A stretch of DNA of 64,000 nt from Arthrobacter sp. B3I4 (GTDB taxonomy: Bacteria > Actinomycetota > Actinomycetes > Actinomycetales > Micrococcaceae), in NCBI RefSeq assembly GCF_030816855.1, contig NZ_JAUSYK010000001.1:2108001-2172000 (forward strand). The letters run 5' to 3'. Made by a program: the position numbers and the translations under genes. The notes under the pieces were generated by a model. The model saw only the letters and a program-made list of their open reading frames with translations. It was not told where the DNA came from and searched no databases. Each line of letters opens with the position of its first letter. Position 1 is the first letter of the stretch. Below, in pieces: positions 26,393 through 35,441 of the stretch.

Positions 26393-27598
26393 GTGAACGA
26401 CATCCTCCCTATCATCCTGCCCATCATCGTCGCCCTGGTGGTCCTCGGTGCGCTGATTCCGGTGTTCATGAAGACCCGGAAGAACATCACCAACTACCCG
26501 GGAACGCGTGACGCGAACGACCCCGTACAGGGCGGCGGCGGCACGCTGCTGGAGGACCGGCCGGGCCCGCGCAGCGGCTCCACGGTCATAGGCGCCGAAG
26601 ATCTCGACGGCCTCGGCACCGTCGAGGTGCCGGACAACGTGGCCGGGCTCGAGACCGTTCCGGTGGAGACGCCGCTGCCGGTCGCGGGACGCCTGATCCG
26701 GCTGCGGGAACGCCTGGTCAAGTCCAACAACATTCTGGGCAAGGGCCTGCTCGCCCTGCTCTCGGCAGACAAGATCGACGAAAACGTCTGGGACGAAGTC
26801 GAGGAGACCCTGCTGCTCGCGGACCTCGGCACCGAACCGACGATGCAGCTGGTGGACGCCCTCCGGGAACGCGTCCGGGTGCTGGGAACCCGCTCGCCCG
26901 AGCAGGTCAAGGCCCTGCTGCGCGAAGAACTCATCAAGCTCGTGGATCCCAGCATGGACCGCAGCCTCAACGTCCAGCGGCACGCGGACAAGCCGGCAGT
27001 GATGATGGTGGTGGGCGTCAACGGTGTCGGCAAGACCACCACGGTGGGGAAGCTCGCCCGGGTGCTGGTGGCCGAAGACAAGGACGTGCTGCTGGGCGCA
27101 GCGGACACCTTCCGTGCCGCCGCCGCCGAACAGCTCGCCACCTGGGGCCAGCGCGTCGGCGTCCCCACGGTCAAATCCGACATCGACGGCGCTGACCCGG
27201 CGTCGGTCGCCTACGAGGCGGTCAAGGCCGGCATCGACCAGGAAGTCGACGTCGTCATGATTGACACCGCCGGCCGGCTGCAGAACAAAATCGGCCTGAT
27301 GGACGAACTCGGCAAGGTCAAGCGCGTGATCGAAAAGCTGGCCGAGGTGGACGAGGTGCTCCTGGTTCTGGACGCCACCACCGGCCAGAACGGCCTGAAC
27401 CAGGCCCGCGTCTTCGCCGAGGTCGTGAACATCACCGGCATCGTGCTGACCAAGCTGGACGGCACCGCCAAGGGCGGCATCGTCGTCGCGATCCAGAAGT
27501 CCTTGGGCGTGCCGGTCAAGCTCGTGGGCCTCGGCGAGGGTGCAGACGACCTCGCCCCCTTCGACGCCGACAGCTTCGTGGACGCCATCCTGAACTAG
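26393..27598 (+). CDS. ftsY: Signal recognition particle receptor FtsY
   Basis: FtsY docks SRP-ribosome complexes at the membrane for co-translational insertion. An N-terminal hydrophobic helix (residues about 4-24, ILPIILPIIVALVVLGALIP) anchors it directly, as in actinobacterial FtsYs. A short acidic linker follows. The NG GTPase domain has GVNGVGKTT (K214), DTAGR and TKLDGTAKGG. It is 401 residues long, with GTG start at 26393 and AGGGG close upstream. Its partner Ffh is encoded 5 kb downstream, with the MFS, amtB-glnK and zwf-like genes between them. Confidence 0.95.
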   Translation: MNDILPIILPIIVALVVLGALIPVFMKTRKNITNYPGTRDANDPVQGGGGTLLEDRPGPRSGSTVIGAEDLDGLGTVEVPDNVAGLETVPVETPLPVAGRLIRLRERLVKSNNILGKGLLALLSADKIDENVWDEVEETLLLADLGTEPTMQLVDALRERVRVLGTRSPEQVKALLREELIKLVDPSMDRSLNVQRHADKPAVMMVVGVNGVGKTTTVGKLARVLVAEDKDVLLGAADTFRAAAAEQLATWGQRVGVPTVKSDIDGADPASVAYEAVKAGIDQEVDVVMIDTAGRLQNKIGLMDELGKVKRVIEKLAEVDEVLLVLDATTGQNGLNQARVFAEVVNITGIVLTKLDGTAKGGIVVAIQKSLGVPVKLVGLGEGADDLAPFDADSFVDAILN

Positions 27599-27650
27599 CC
27601 CCGCTGGCCCCGCACCCCCGACCGGCCCGCAGCCGGTGCCGCAACGGCGC

Positions 27651-28916
27651 CTACTGCGGGCCGGCGGGCTTTCCCTGGAAAGTTTCGCGGGCCAGCACCC
27701 AGCCGACCGCCGCGGCGAGGAGGACCCCGCCGGTGACGCCGAAGGCCCAGCCGTAGCCCAGCCGGTCCGCCAGCAGCCCGGCAATGACCGGGCCTACGAT
27801 CGCGCCGCTGTCCGAAGTCATCTGGAACACGGCCAGCACCCGCCCGCCGGAACGCTCGTTGCCCACGACGTCGGCGATCGCCGCTTGCTGCGCCGGCCCC
27901 AGCAGGCCCGAGCCGATGCCGGCAACGGTGGAGGCCACCAGGAACTCCGGCAGGTGGTGGGTGAACCCGATCCCGGCCGTGGCCAGCCCGGTGACCACCA
28001 GGCCGGCCAGCATCATCGGCTTGCGTCCCAGGGTGTCGGCGAGCCGGCCCGAAAAGGTCAGCGCCGCGGCGTTGCCGGCAGCAAAGACGGCCAGCGCCCA
28101 GCCGGCGGAGGATGAACCGGCGCCGAGCGCCGCGACGGCAAAGAGCGGCACCGTTGCCATCCGGACCCCGAACGTGGCCCAGCCGTTGGCGAAGCTGGAG
28201 GCAAGCCCGGCCCGGTAGGCGCTGTCCCGCAACGCGTCCCGCAGCAGCATCGCCGGTGCTGCCGCGCCGGCGTCCCGCGCCCCTGCCGGCACGTGGCTGA
28301 GCTGGGTCTGCACGACTGCCGCTGCCAGGACCAGCGCTGCAGCGTAGGCCAGGAACGGCACCCGCAGGCCGAAGCCGGCGAGCAGCCCTCCCACAATCGG
28401 GCCGCAGACGTTGCCGATCAGGAAGGCCGACGCATAGGCCCCGGACACCCGGCCCCGGCTCTCTGGCGGCGCCAGCCGCACCACCAGCGCCATCGACGCC
28501 ACGGTGAACATCACCGATCCGGCCCCGCCCAGGCCGCGGAAGACCAGCAGTTGCCAGTAGTTCTGGGCGAAGGCGCAGGCCGCCGTCGAGGCCGCCACGA
28601 TCAGCAGGCCCGTCACGTAGATGGGCCGCTCGCCCAGCCGCACGATCAGCGCGCCGCCGGCCGGGGCGAATACCAGCCGCATAAACGCGAAGATGCTGAC
28701 AATCACCGCTGCCGCGGTGGCACCGACGTCGAACGTCGTGGCGAACTGCGGCAGAACCGGGGCCACCAGCCCGAAACCCAGCGCGATGAGGAAGGCGGCG
28801 ACCAGCATCACCTTGATGTCCCGGGGCAGGGTAGGACGCCGGCGGGCCGGGCCGCCGGAACGCAGGAAGCCCGAAGCGGGCCCGGCTCCGTTGGCGGAAC
28901 GGGAAGTTTTGCTCAT
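27651..28916 (-). CDS. MFS transporter
   Basis: A major facilitator superfamily membrane protein of 421 residues with about twelve hydrophobic segments. The first helix is VMLVAAFLIALGFGLVAPVLP. The loop 2-3 motif region is RLGERPIYVTG, and the equivalent ADTLGRKPMMLAG appears in the second half. It resembles drug-efflux permeases of the DHA1 class, but the substrate is unknown. I start at ATG 28916, because the open frame further upstream has no conserved or hydrophobic content and runs into the amtB leader. It converges with ftsY and is divergent from amtB. Confidence 0.82.
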   Translation of the reverse strand: MSKTSRSANGAGPASGFLRSGGPARRRPTLPRDIKVMLVAAFLIALGFGLVAPVLPQFATTFDVGATAAAVIVSIFAFMRLVFAPAGGALIVRLGERPIYVTGLLIVAASTAACAFAQNYWQLLVFRGLGGAGSVMFTVASMALVVRLAPPESRGRVSGAYASAFLIGNVCGPIVGGLLAGFGLRVPFLAYAAALVLAAAVVQTQLSHVPAGARDAGAAAPAMLLRDALRDSAYRAGLASSFANGWATFGVRMATVPLFAVAALGAGSSSAGWALAVFAAGNAAALTFSGRLADTLGRKPMMLAGLVVTGLATAGIGFTHHLPEFLVASTVAGIGSGLLGPAQQAAIADVVGNERSGGRVLAVFQMTSDSGAIVGPVIAGLLADRLGYGWAFGVTGGVLLAAAVGWVLARETFQGKPAGPQ

Positions 28917-28980
28917 GCTGCTGCTGCTTTCGGTACTGCTTCGGTGCCCTGGCGCAGGCCGGGGGCTGGATCGTCCGCGT

Positions 28981-29018
28981 GAAACATAACCGTAACAAGC
29001 GCGAGACGCAGCATTTAC
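28981..29018 (+). promoter_or_regulatory. GlnR-like half-site series upstream of amtB
   Basis: Four pentamers at exact 11-bp spacing: GAAAC (28981), GTAAC (28992), GAGAC (29003) and TTTAC (29014). The published actinomycete GlnR box alternates gTnAC and GaAAC with 6-bp gaps. Two pentamers match fully and two differ by one base. The series lies 183-220 bp before amtB, a gene that GlnR activates in other actinobacteria. Binding is inferred. Confidence 0.45.
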
Positions 29019-29200
29019 TTCCAGCCGGTTCTTGTAACAGCCCGGCAATGTAAAACCCCAGCCGGTGAAACACGGCGCCAGCAGACTCTTCTTAGAACGC
29101 AATCAGCGTTGGGGCAGGCGGAGCGATCCGCCGGACAGCAACACTTCGCATCGGCCGCTTTTCGGGCGGCACATTTCTAAGCAAAGGGAGGACGTGCACC

Positions 29201-30565
29201 ATGGAACTTACCGCAGGTCACGTTTGGCTGATGGTGGCAGCAGCGCTCGTGCTGTTCATGACACCCGGGCTGGCATTTTTCTACGGCGGCATGACGCGCG
29301 CCAAGGCTGCACTGAACATGATGATGATGAGCTTCATCTCGATCGGGATGGTCGGCGTGGTGTGGGTGCTGTGGGGCGCCTCAATGAGTTCCGGAGAGGG
29401 TTTCCTGGAAATCGTCGGGAACCCGTTCGCCACCTTCGGGCTGGAGGGCATCACTACTCCCGACGGCCTGATCAAGGTCGGCTACGCCGCCACCTTCGCC
29501 ATCATCACCGTGGCCCTGATCAGTGGCGCGATCGCCGACCGCGCCAAGTTCGGCGCCTGGAGCGTCTTCGTCCCGGTCTGGGTCACCCTGGTGTACTGCC
29601 CGCTGGCGTACATGGTCTGGGGTGGCGGACTCTTCGGCCCGGAAGGTGAGCTCGGCAAGGCCCTCGGTCCTGCCATCGACTTCGCCGGCGGCACCGTGGT
29701 GCACATCAATGCCGGTGTTGCGGCCCTGGTCCTGGTCCTGATCATCGGCAACCGCCGCGGCTTCGGCAAGGACCCCAACCACCGGCCGCACAACATCCCG
29801 TTCGTCATGCTGGGAGCCGCCATCCTCTGGTTCGGCTGGTTCGGCTTCAACGCCGGTGCAGCAACGACGGCGGAGCAGGCCGGCCTGATCTGGGTCAACA
29901 CGCTCGCCGCCCCGGCCGCCGCCATGCTCGGCTGGCTTGTCACCGAACGCATCCGCGACGGCCACCCCACCTCGCTCGGCGCCGCCTCCGGCGTGGTCGC
30001 CGGCCTGGTCGCGATCACCCCGGCCTGCGCCAACGTCAGCCCGGTCGGCGCCCTCGGCCTCGGCGTCGTGGCCGGCGTCGCGTCCTCGCTCGCTGTCGGA
30101 CTGAAGTTCCGCTGGGGCTTTGACGACTCGCTCGATGTCGTCGGCGTCCACCTCGTCTCCGGCATCATCGGCACCGTGGCCCTTGGCTTCATCGCCCTCC
30201 CGGCCGACGGCGTCGGCGGCGGCCTCTTCTACGGCGGCGGCCTGACCCAGCTGTGGGCGCAGCTTGCAGTCGCCGGCGTGGCGATCGCCTACTCGGCCGT
30301 CCTGACCACGGTGATCGCCCTGACGATCCACAAGACGATGGGCTTCCGGGTTTCCCAGGAGCAGGAAGTCGTCGGCGTGGACCTGAGCCTGCACGCCGAA
30401 ACGGCGTACGAGTTCGGTGTCGGCGGCCACGGCGGAAGCTTCCAGCCGCTGCACGAACTGATCACCGGCAAGTCGCACGGCGACACCTCTGACGCACCGG
30501 ACCCCGTGACCGTGAAGTCCAACGGCAAGAAAGCCGCAGCAGGCAAGGAAAGTGTGGGGGCATGA
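29201..30565 (+). CDS. amtB: Ammonium transporter Amt
   Basis: An integral membrane ammonium channel of 454 residues with about eleven membrane helices. It opens with WLMVAAALVLFMTPGLAFFYGG, containing the family's PGLAFFYGG. The pore histidines are expected within VVHINAG and in the later VHLVSGIIGT. The C-terminal cytoplasmic tail ends in a Lys/Ala-rich segment. The ATG at 29201 follows AGGGAGG by 9 bp, a strong ribosome-binding site. The stop overlaps the glnK start as ATGA. PII protein from glnK would plug the channel under nitrogen sufficiency. A GlnR-like site series lies upstream. Confidence 0.95.
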   Translation: MELTAGHVWLMVAAALVLFMTPGLAFFYGGMTRAKAALNMMMMSFISIGMVGVVWVLWGASMSSGEGFLEIVGNPFATFGLEGITTPDGLIKVGYAATFAIITVALISGAIADRAKFGAWSVFVPVWVTLVYCPLAYMVWGGGLFGPEGELGKALGPAIDFAGGTVVHINAGVAALVLVLIIGNRRGFGKDPNHRPHNIPFVMLGAAILWFGWFGFNAGAATTAEQAGLIWVNTLAAPAAAMLGWLVTERIRDGHPTSLGAASGVVAGLVAITPACANVSPVGALGLGVVAGVASSLAVGLKFRWGFDDSLDVVGVHLVSGIIGTVALGFIALPADGVGGGLFYGGGLTQLWAQLAVAGVAIAYSAVLTTVIALTIHKTMGFRVSQEQEVVGVDLSLHAETAYEFGVGGHGGSFQPLHELITGKSHGDTSDAPDPVTVKSNGKKAAAGKESVGA

Positions 30566-30900
30566 AACTGATTACCGCAATCGTCCGTCCGGAAAAACTC
30601 GACGCCATCCGCGAAGGTCTGGAGTCCTACGGGGTGCAGGGCCTGACGGTCAGCGCAGCCAGCGGCTACGGCCGGCAGCGCGGCTATACCGAGGTGTACC
30701 GCGGAGCCGAGTACAACGTGGACCTGCTGCCGAAGATCCGGGTCGAGGTGCTGGCCACCGACGAGCAGGCGGACGACATCCTGGATGTCATCATCGCCAG
30801 CTCCAATACGGGCCGGGCCGGCGACGGCAAGGTCTGGACCGTGGACGTGTTTGAAGCGGTCCGGGTCCGCACCGGAGAACGCGGCACGGCAGCCATCTAG
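30562..30900 (+). CDS. glnK: Nitrogen regulatory protein P-II (GlnK/GlnB)
   Basis: A 112-residue PII signal protein. The T-loop reads GYTEVYRGAEYNV, with the modifiable Tyr51 conserved, and the C-terminal VFEAVRVRTGERG is the second PII signature. In actinobacteria PII is adenylylated by GlnD and regulates AmtB, which is encoded immediately upstream with a 4-bp overlap. glnD commonly follows in related genomes but is absent here. A strong terminator lies about 55 bp after the stop instead. The call glnK rather than glnB rests on the amtB linkage. Confidence 0.94.
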   Translation: MKLITAIVRPEKLDAIREGLESYGVQGLTVSAASGYGRQRGYTEVYRGAEYNVDLLPKIRVEVLATDEQADDILDVIIASSNTGRAGDGKVWTVDVFEAVRVRTGERGTAAI

Positions 30901-30954
30901 GCGCACAGAGGCGGCGGCCCTCCAGCCGTGGACCGCGCAGCGGGCTGCGACAAG

Positions 30955-30991
30955 CGGGCCGGACACCGGGGAAGGTGTCCGGCCCGTTTTT
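30955..30991 (+). terminator. Intrinsic terminator of amtB-glnK
   Basis: A 13-bp perfect GC-rich stem (CGGGCCGGACACC pairing with GGTGTCCGGCCCG), a GGGGAA loop and a TTTTT tract at 30987-30991. It is a textbook factor-independent terminator on the plus strand. It also lies just downstream of the convergent dehydrogenase gene, but has no T tract in that direction. Confidence 0.9.
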
Positions 30992-31012
30992 CGTCTGCCG
31001 CGGGCCCTACGG

Positions 31013-32401
31013 CTACGTGGGCCAGCCCTCCGGCCCGGGGGACCCGGCCGGGTATTCCTCCAGCGGCACACCGTCCCGGGCCCATGCCTTCAGCACGGGA
31101 TCGAGGATCCGCCAGCAGTCCTCGGCGGTGTCGCCGCGCACGGACAGCAGCGGATCGCCGTTGAGCACGCCCTCCAGCACTTCACCGTAGGGCAGGAGGG
31201 CCGAAGCGCTCAGCTCCGCGTGCAGCGTCGCGCGGTCCAGGCTCAGCACGTCGCCCGGACCGTTCACGTCGACGTCGAACTGCAGCGTGTCCGGGCCGAA
31301 CCCGATCCGCAGCTGGTTGGGGGTGTCAACGCCGGTGAAGCCCCTGGGCAGGTGCGGCGGGGGCCGGAACGTGACCACCGCTTCTTTGCGCATGGACCCG
31401 AGCGCTTTGCCCGAACGGAGCAGGAACGGCACGCCCTGCCAGCGCCAGTTATCGATGTCCACCTGGACCTCGGCCAGGGTCTCGGTGTTCCGGGACGGGT
31501 CCACGCCCTCTTCCTTGGCGTAGTCGGGCACCTTCCGGCCGTCCAGGGATCCGGCGGTGTACCGGGCGCGGCGGGTGTGCTTGGCGTACGGGGCCTTGAT
31601 GCTGCTGGCCCGCAGCACAGTCCCGACGGCGTCGCGCAGGTCCCGTTCGTCTACCGAGGCCGGCGGTTCGATCGCCATCAGCGCCATGATCTGCAGCAGG
31701 TGGCTTTGGATCATGTCCCGCAGGGCGCCGGCGCCGTCGTAGTAGCGGGCCCGGCCCTCGAGGGCGAGGTCCTCGTCGAAGATGATCTCCACCTTCTCGA
31801 TGTGTTCCCGGTTCCACACCGGCTCCAGGAACGTGTTCGCGAAGCGCAGGCCCAGGATGTTCAGCACCGTTGCTTTACCCAGGAAGTGGTCCACCCGGTG
31901 GATGTGGTCCTCCGGGACCAGGGCGGCGAGCGTCTCGTTGAGGTGCCGGGCGGACTCCTCACTGGAACCGAACGGTTTCTCCATGACCAGCCGTGTGCCG
32001 GCCGGCACCTGCTCGGGCGTCAGGGCCTCGCAGGCGAGCTGGCTGATCCGCGGCGGCAGGGCGAAGTACACCGCCACCGGCCCCTCAACGGCGTTGATCA
32101 GCCCGGCGAGCTGCCCGTCCGCGGTGACGTCCAGCTGCCGGTAACTGGTGGAGTTGCGGATCCGTTTCAGCTCCCGTTTCCCGCTGGAGTCGGCCTGCGA
32201 GTTGGCGTCCGCAAACGAAGTGTCCACCCGCTCCAGCCACTGCTCCGCGGTCCAGTCATCGGAGCCGGCGCCCACCAGGGTCAGGCCCGCGGCGTGGGTC
32301 CTTGCCACCAGCCGGGCCAGGCCCGGCAGCAGCAGCCGTCCGGTCAGGTCGCCGGAGGCGCCGAGAATGAGCAGGGTCTTTACCGTTGTTTGACTGGTCA
32401 C
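31013..32401 (-). CDS. zwf: Glucose-6-phosphate dehydrogenase homologue
   Basis: A 462-residue protein of the G6PDH family, which oxidises glucose-6-phosphate to 6-phosphogluconolactone. The dinucleotide loop is GASGDLTGRLLLPGL. The active-site signature is RVDHFLGKATV, and EKPFG precedes it. The remaining C-terminal domain fits the family, though the protein is shorter than the usual 480-515 residues. Actinobacterial zwf normally lies with tkt, tal and opcA. This copy is solitary, so it may be a second isozyme or a relative with another sugar substrate. The GTG start at 32401 is close to the ffh promoter, from which it is divergent. Confidence 0.82.
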   Translation of the reverse strand: MTSQTTVKTLLILGASGDLTGRLLLPGLARLVARTHAAGLTLVGAGSDDWTAEQWLERVDTSFADANSQADSSGKRELKRIRNSTSYRQLDVTADGQLAGLINAVEGPVAVYFALPPRISQLACEALTPEQVPAGTRLVMEKPFGSSEESARHLNETLAALVPEDHIHRVDHFLGKATVLNILGLRFANTFLEPVWNREHIEKVEIIFDEDLALEGRARYYDGAGALRDMIQSHLLQIMALMAIEPPASVDERDLRDAVGTVLRASSIKAPYAKHTRRARYTAGSLDGRKVPDYAKEEGVDPSRNTETLAEVQVDIDNWRWQGVPFLLRSGKALGSMRKEAVVTFRPPPHLPRGFTGVDTPNQLRIGFGPDTLQFDVDVNGPGDVLSLDRATLHAELSASALLPYGEVLEGVLNGDPLLSVRGDTAEDCWRILDPVLKAWARDGVPLEEYPAGSPGPEGWPT

Positions 32402-32419
32402 CTACGCCAGCATGCCACC

Positions 32420-32447
32420 TTGAAGCCGGGTCTTGGTACCCTAGATA
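32420..32447 (+). promoter_or_regulatory. Promoter candidate for ffh
   Basis: TTGAAG (32420-32425) and TAGATA (32442-32447) are separated by 16 bp. Transcription would start near 32454, leaving a leader of about 100 bases before ffh. Confidence 0.45.
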
Positions 32448-32551
32448 GTCGAGTCCCGTTGTCGGGGCAGTTCGTTCCGGCGAAACAGTTCCGACTCTGG
32501 CGTGCCGTACCGGCCGTCAGCTGCAGATCCACTGAAAGAAGTGCACGGCGC

Positions 32552-34135
32552 GTGTTCAATTCACTCTCTGACCGGTTGACAGCAACCTTCAAGAACCTCC
32601 GTGGCAAGGGCCGCCTCACCGAGGCGGACGTTGACGCCACGGTCCGCGAGATCCGGCGTGCCCTGCTGGATGCCGACGTTGCCGTGCCCGTGGTCCGCGA
32701 GTTCACCGCCCGGGTGCGTGAGCGCGCCCTCGGCGCCGAGGTCTCCGGCGCGCTGAACCCGAGCCAGCAGATTGTAAAAATCGTCAACGAGGAACTCGTT
32801 GAAATCCTCGGCGGCGAGACCCGCCGCATCCGACTGGCGAAGACCGGCCCCACCATCATCATGCTCGCCGGCCTCCAGGGCGCGGGCAAGACCACCCTCG
32901 CCGGCAAGCTGTCCAAGCACCTCAAAGCACAGGGCCACAGCCCCATGCTCGTGGCCTGCGACCTGCAGCGCCCCAACGCGGTGACCCAGCTGCAGGTCGT
33001 CGGCCAGCGCGCCGGCGTCCCGGTCTACGCCCCGCACCCGGGCGCCACCTCCAGCGAGCTGGACCACCCGGCCGGCGACCCGGTCGCCGTCGCCCGCGCC
33101 GGCGTCGAGGAAGCCAAGCGCACCCTGCACGACGTCGTGATCGTGGACACCGCCGGCCGCCTCGGCGTCGACGCTGACATGATGGAACAGGCCCGACAGA
33201 TCCGCCGCGCCATTGTTCCCAACGAAGTCCTTTTCGTCATTGACTCGATGATCGGCCAGGACGCCGTCAACACGGCACTGGCCTTCGACGAAGGCGTCAA
33301 CTTCACCGGAATCGTGCTCTCCAAGCTCGACGGCGACGCCCGCGGCGGTGCCGCGCTCTCCGTCGCGTCGGTCACCGGCAAGCCGGTCATGTTCGCGTCC
33401 ACCGGTGAAGGCCTGGACGACTTCGAACTGTTCCACCCGGACCGCATGGCCTCGCGCATCCTCGACATGGGCGATGTGCTCACCCTGATTGAGCAGGCCG
33501 AAAAGTCCTGGGACAAGGATGAAGCGGCCAGGATGGCGAAGAAGTTCGCCGACCAGGAAGACTTCACCCTCGAGGACTTCCTCGCCCAGATGCAGCAGAT
33601 CCGCAACATGGGCTCGATGAAGAAGATGCTCATGATGATGCCGGGGGCGCAGAACATCCGCCAGCAGCTGGAGCAGTTCGACGAGCGTGAGATTGACCGC
33701 GTCGAGGCGATCGTCCGGTCCATGACCCCGCACGAGCGGGTAGCCCCGAAGATCATCAACGGCTCCCGCCGTGCACGCATCGCCCGCGGCTCCGGCGTGC
33801 ACGTCTCCGAAGTCAACGGCCTGCTGGAACGCTTCGCGCAGGCGCAGAAGATGATGAAGAAGATGGCAGCCGGCGGCGGCATGCCCGGTATGCCGGGGAT
33901 GCCCGGCATGGGCGGTGGCGCGGCCCGCAAGGGCGCCAAGACCGCGCCGAAGAAGAAGGCCCGCTCCGGCAACCCGGCCAAGGCGGCGCAGGAGCTTAAG
34001 GACGCCGAAGCACGGCGCGCCGCCCCCAAGGCGCTGCCCACCGGCGCGGCCTTCGGCCAGCAGGGCGGCGACTTCGACCCGTCCCAGCTGAACCTGCCCA
34101 AGGGGTTCGACAAGTTCCTCGGCGGCAGCAAGTAA
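32552..34135 (+). CDS. ffh: Signal recognition particle protein Ffh
   Basis: Ffh binds signal peptides and 4.5S RNA in SRP. The 527-residue protein has an N domain (VFNSLSDRLTATFKNLRG), then the GTPase with GLQGAGKTT (K113), DTAGR and SKLDGDARGG. The methionine-rich M domain (about 300-430) contains RRARIARGSG for RNA binding, followed by a GMPGMPGM repeat and a basic tail. The GTG at 32552 is taken because it begins the conserved N domain. The frame is open for a further 589 codons upstream, but that stretch is only the antisense of the dehydrogenase gene. Confidence 0.95.
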   Translation: MFNSLSDRLTATFKNLRGKGRLTEADVDATVREIRRALLDADVAVPVVREFTARVRERALGAEVSGALNPSQQIVKIVNEELVEILGGETRRIRLAKTGPTIIMLAGLQGAGKTTLAGKLSKHLKAQGHSPMLVACDLQRPNAVTQLQVVGQRAGVPVYAPHPGATSSELDHPAGDPVAVARAGVEEAKRTLHDVVIVDTAGRLGVDADMMEQARQIRRAIVPNEVLFVIDSMIGQDAVNTALAFDEGVNFTGIVLSKLDGDARGGAALSVASVTGKPVMFASTGEGLDDFELFHPDRMASRILDMGDVLTLIEQAEKSWDKDEAARMAKKFADQEDFTLEDFLAQMQQIRNMGSMKKMLMMMPGAQNIRQQLEQFDEREIDRVEAIVRSMTPHERVAPKIINGSRRARIARGSGVHVSEVNGLLERFAQAQKMMKKMAAGGGMPGMPGMPGMGGGAARKGAKTAPKKKARSGNPAKAAQELKDAEARRAAPKALPTGAAFGQQGGDFDPSQLNLPKGFDKFLGGSK

Positions 34136-34213
34136 GCAAGGCGCGGTGTGGCAGGGCGGGCGTGGACGTATGTCCTCGGCCTCGATGACAGACCCGTGCC
34201 ATAGGGTGGGAGC

Positions 34214-34948
34214 ATGTTCAAGCAGCGCGTAGTCTTCGTCCACGGGGCGGGCAGCTTCGGCGCCGCGGCGTGGCCGAAGCAGCACGGCATGGCCCTGCAG
34301 TACGACGCCCTGTTTCTGCGCCGGCACGGATTCGACGCCGTCGCCGAGCCGCTCGAAACCGACTTCGACGCCGATGCAGGGATCGTCCTGCGCGCCCTGG
34401 ACGACGACGGCCGGGGCTCCTCCGGCGGCCACGTCGTGGCGCATTCGCAGGGTGCCATCGCAGCGATGATGGCCGCCGTCGAACGGCCCGACCTCGTGCA
34501 CTCCCTGACCCTGGTGGAGCCGGCCTGCCTCTCGCTCACGGCCGAACTGCCCGCTACTGCGGCGCACCGGTCACTGCTGCAGCCGCTCTTCGACGTCCGG
34601 CACAACCTCAGCGACGAGGACTTCCAGCGCGAATTCGTCCGCCGCGTCTTTTCGGCGGAGACAACCGGGGCCGTCACCGCAGAAAGCCCCCGGGCCGCCC
34701 GCCGGCTCCGGCTGCAGGCGCCGGCCTGGGAAGCGCCGCTGCAGATCGTCCCGGGTGTGCCCACCCTGGTCCTCACCGGCGGCTGGGAGCCGCTGTATGA
34801 GGAGATCGCCGGCTACCTGCGGGAGACGGGCGCCCTGCACCGCACCGCCCCGGGCGGTCACCGGCCGCACGATTCCAGGGAAGGCGACGGCGCCATCCGT
34901 TCGTTCATTGCAGAAGCCAGCCGCAGCCGGCACGCCCGCGCCTCCTAA
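34214..34948 (+). CDS. Alpha/beta hydrolase
   Basis: A 244-residue serine hydrolase of unknown substrate. The oxyanion-hole HGAGSFG starts at residue 10, and the nucleophile elbow AHSQGA places Ser78 as catalytic. A histidine near the C-terminus in GGHRPHD is a likely third triad member. It starts at ATG 34214, 78 bp after ffh. The next gene begins 1 bp after its stop, so it is probably co-transcribed with the acetyltransferase and amidohydrolase genes. Confidence 0.8.
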   Translation: MFKQRVVFVHGAGSFGAAAWPKQHGMALQYDALFLRRHGFDAVAEPLETDFDADAGIVLRALDDDGRGSSGGHVVAHSQGAIAAMMAAVERPDLVHSLTLVEPACLSLTAELPATAAHRSLLQPLFDVRHNLSDEDFQREFVRRVFSAETTGAVTAESPRAARRLRLQAPAWEAPLQIVPGVPTLVLTGGWEPLYEEIAGYLRETGALHRTAPGGHRPHDSREGDGAIRSFIAEASRSRHARAS

Positions 34949-34949
34949 G

Positions 34950-35438
34950 ATGGCGCTGCTCCTGATCCGTCGGGCTTCGCCGGAAGACCTCGCTGGCCTG
35001 CCGGCCCTTGAAGCCGCGGCCGACCGGCTGCTGGCGGCAGAACTGGGCTGCCCGCTACCAGCCGCTCCTGAGCCGGATGACGCGGAGGAACCGCTTTTCC
35101 TGCTGGTCGCTGGCAGTCCGGCCGTGGGCTATGCCCGGGTCGATAATGTCGGGGGCCAGGCCCATCTTGAGCAACTCTCGGTGCACCCGGACTTCGCCCG
35201 CCGCGGAATTGGCCGGTCTCTCGTGGAGGCAGCCCTGGCTGCGGCACGGGGACTGGGATTCGACTGGATGACGCTGCGTACTTACGCGGACATCCCGTTT
35301 AACGCACCGTTCTATGCGAGCTGCGGGTTCGAAACCGTCGCCGTGCCGACGGGGGCGCTTGCCGCTTTGCGGACCCGCGAAGCGCAGCGGGGTCTCGACG
35401 GGCTGGGGGTCAGAATCGCGATGCGGATTAGGCTTTAG
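34950..35438 (+). CDS. GNAT family N-acetyltransferase
   Basis: A 162-residue Gcn5-related acetyltransferase. The acetyl-CoA-binding motif A reads LSVHPDFARRGIGRSLVEAA, with the Q/RxxGxG/A core as RRGIG, and motif B follows with NAPFYASCGFE. The start is ATG 34950, directly after the hydrolase stop. The frame is open further upstream only as a shadow of that gene. The substrate is unknown. The amidohydrolase gene follows after 3 bp. Confidence 0.85.
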   Translation: MALLLIRRASPEDLAGLPALEAAADRLLAAELGCPLPAAPEPDDAEEPLFLLVAGSPAVGYARVDNVGGQAHLEQLSVHPDFARRGIGRSLVEAALAAARGLGFDWMTLRTYADIPFNAPFYASCGFETVAVPTGALAALRTREAQRGLDGLGVRIAMRIRL

Positions 35439-35441
35439 GCC

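Noticed and set aside
30785..32551. 589-codon upstream extension of the ffh frame
   Set aside because: It is antisense to the dehydrogenase gene, shows no Ffh homology, and the conserved N domain of Ffh begins at GTG 32552 after a promoter-like sequence.
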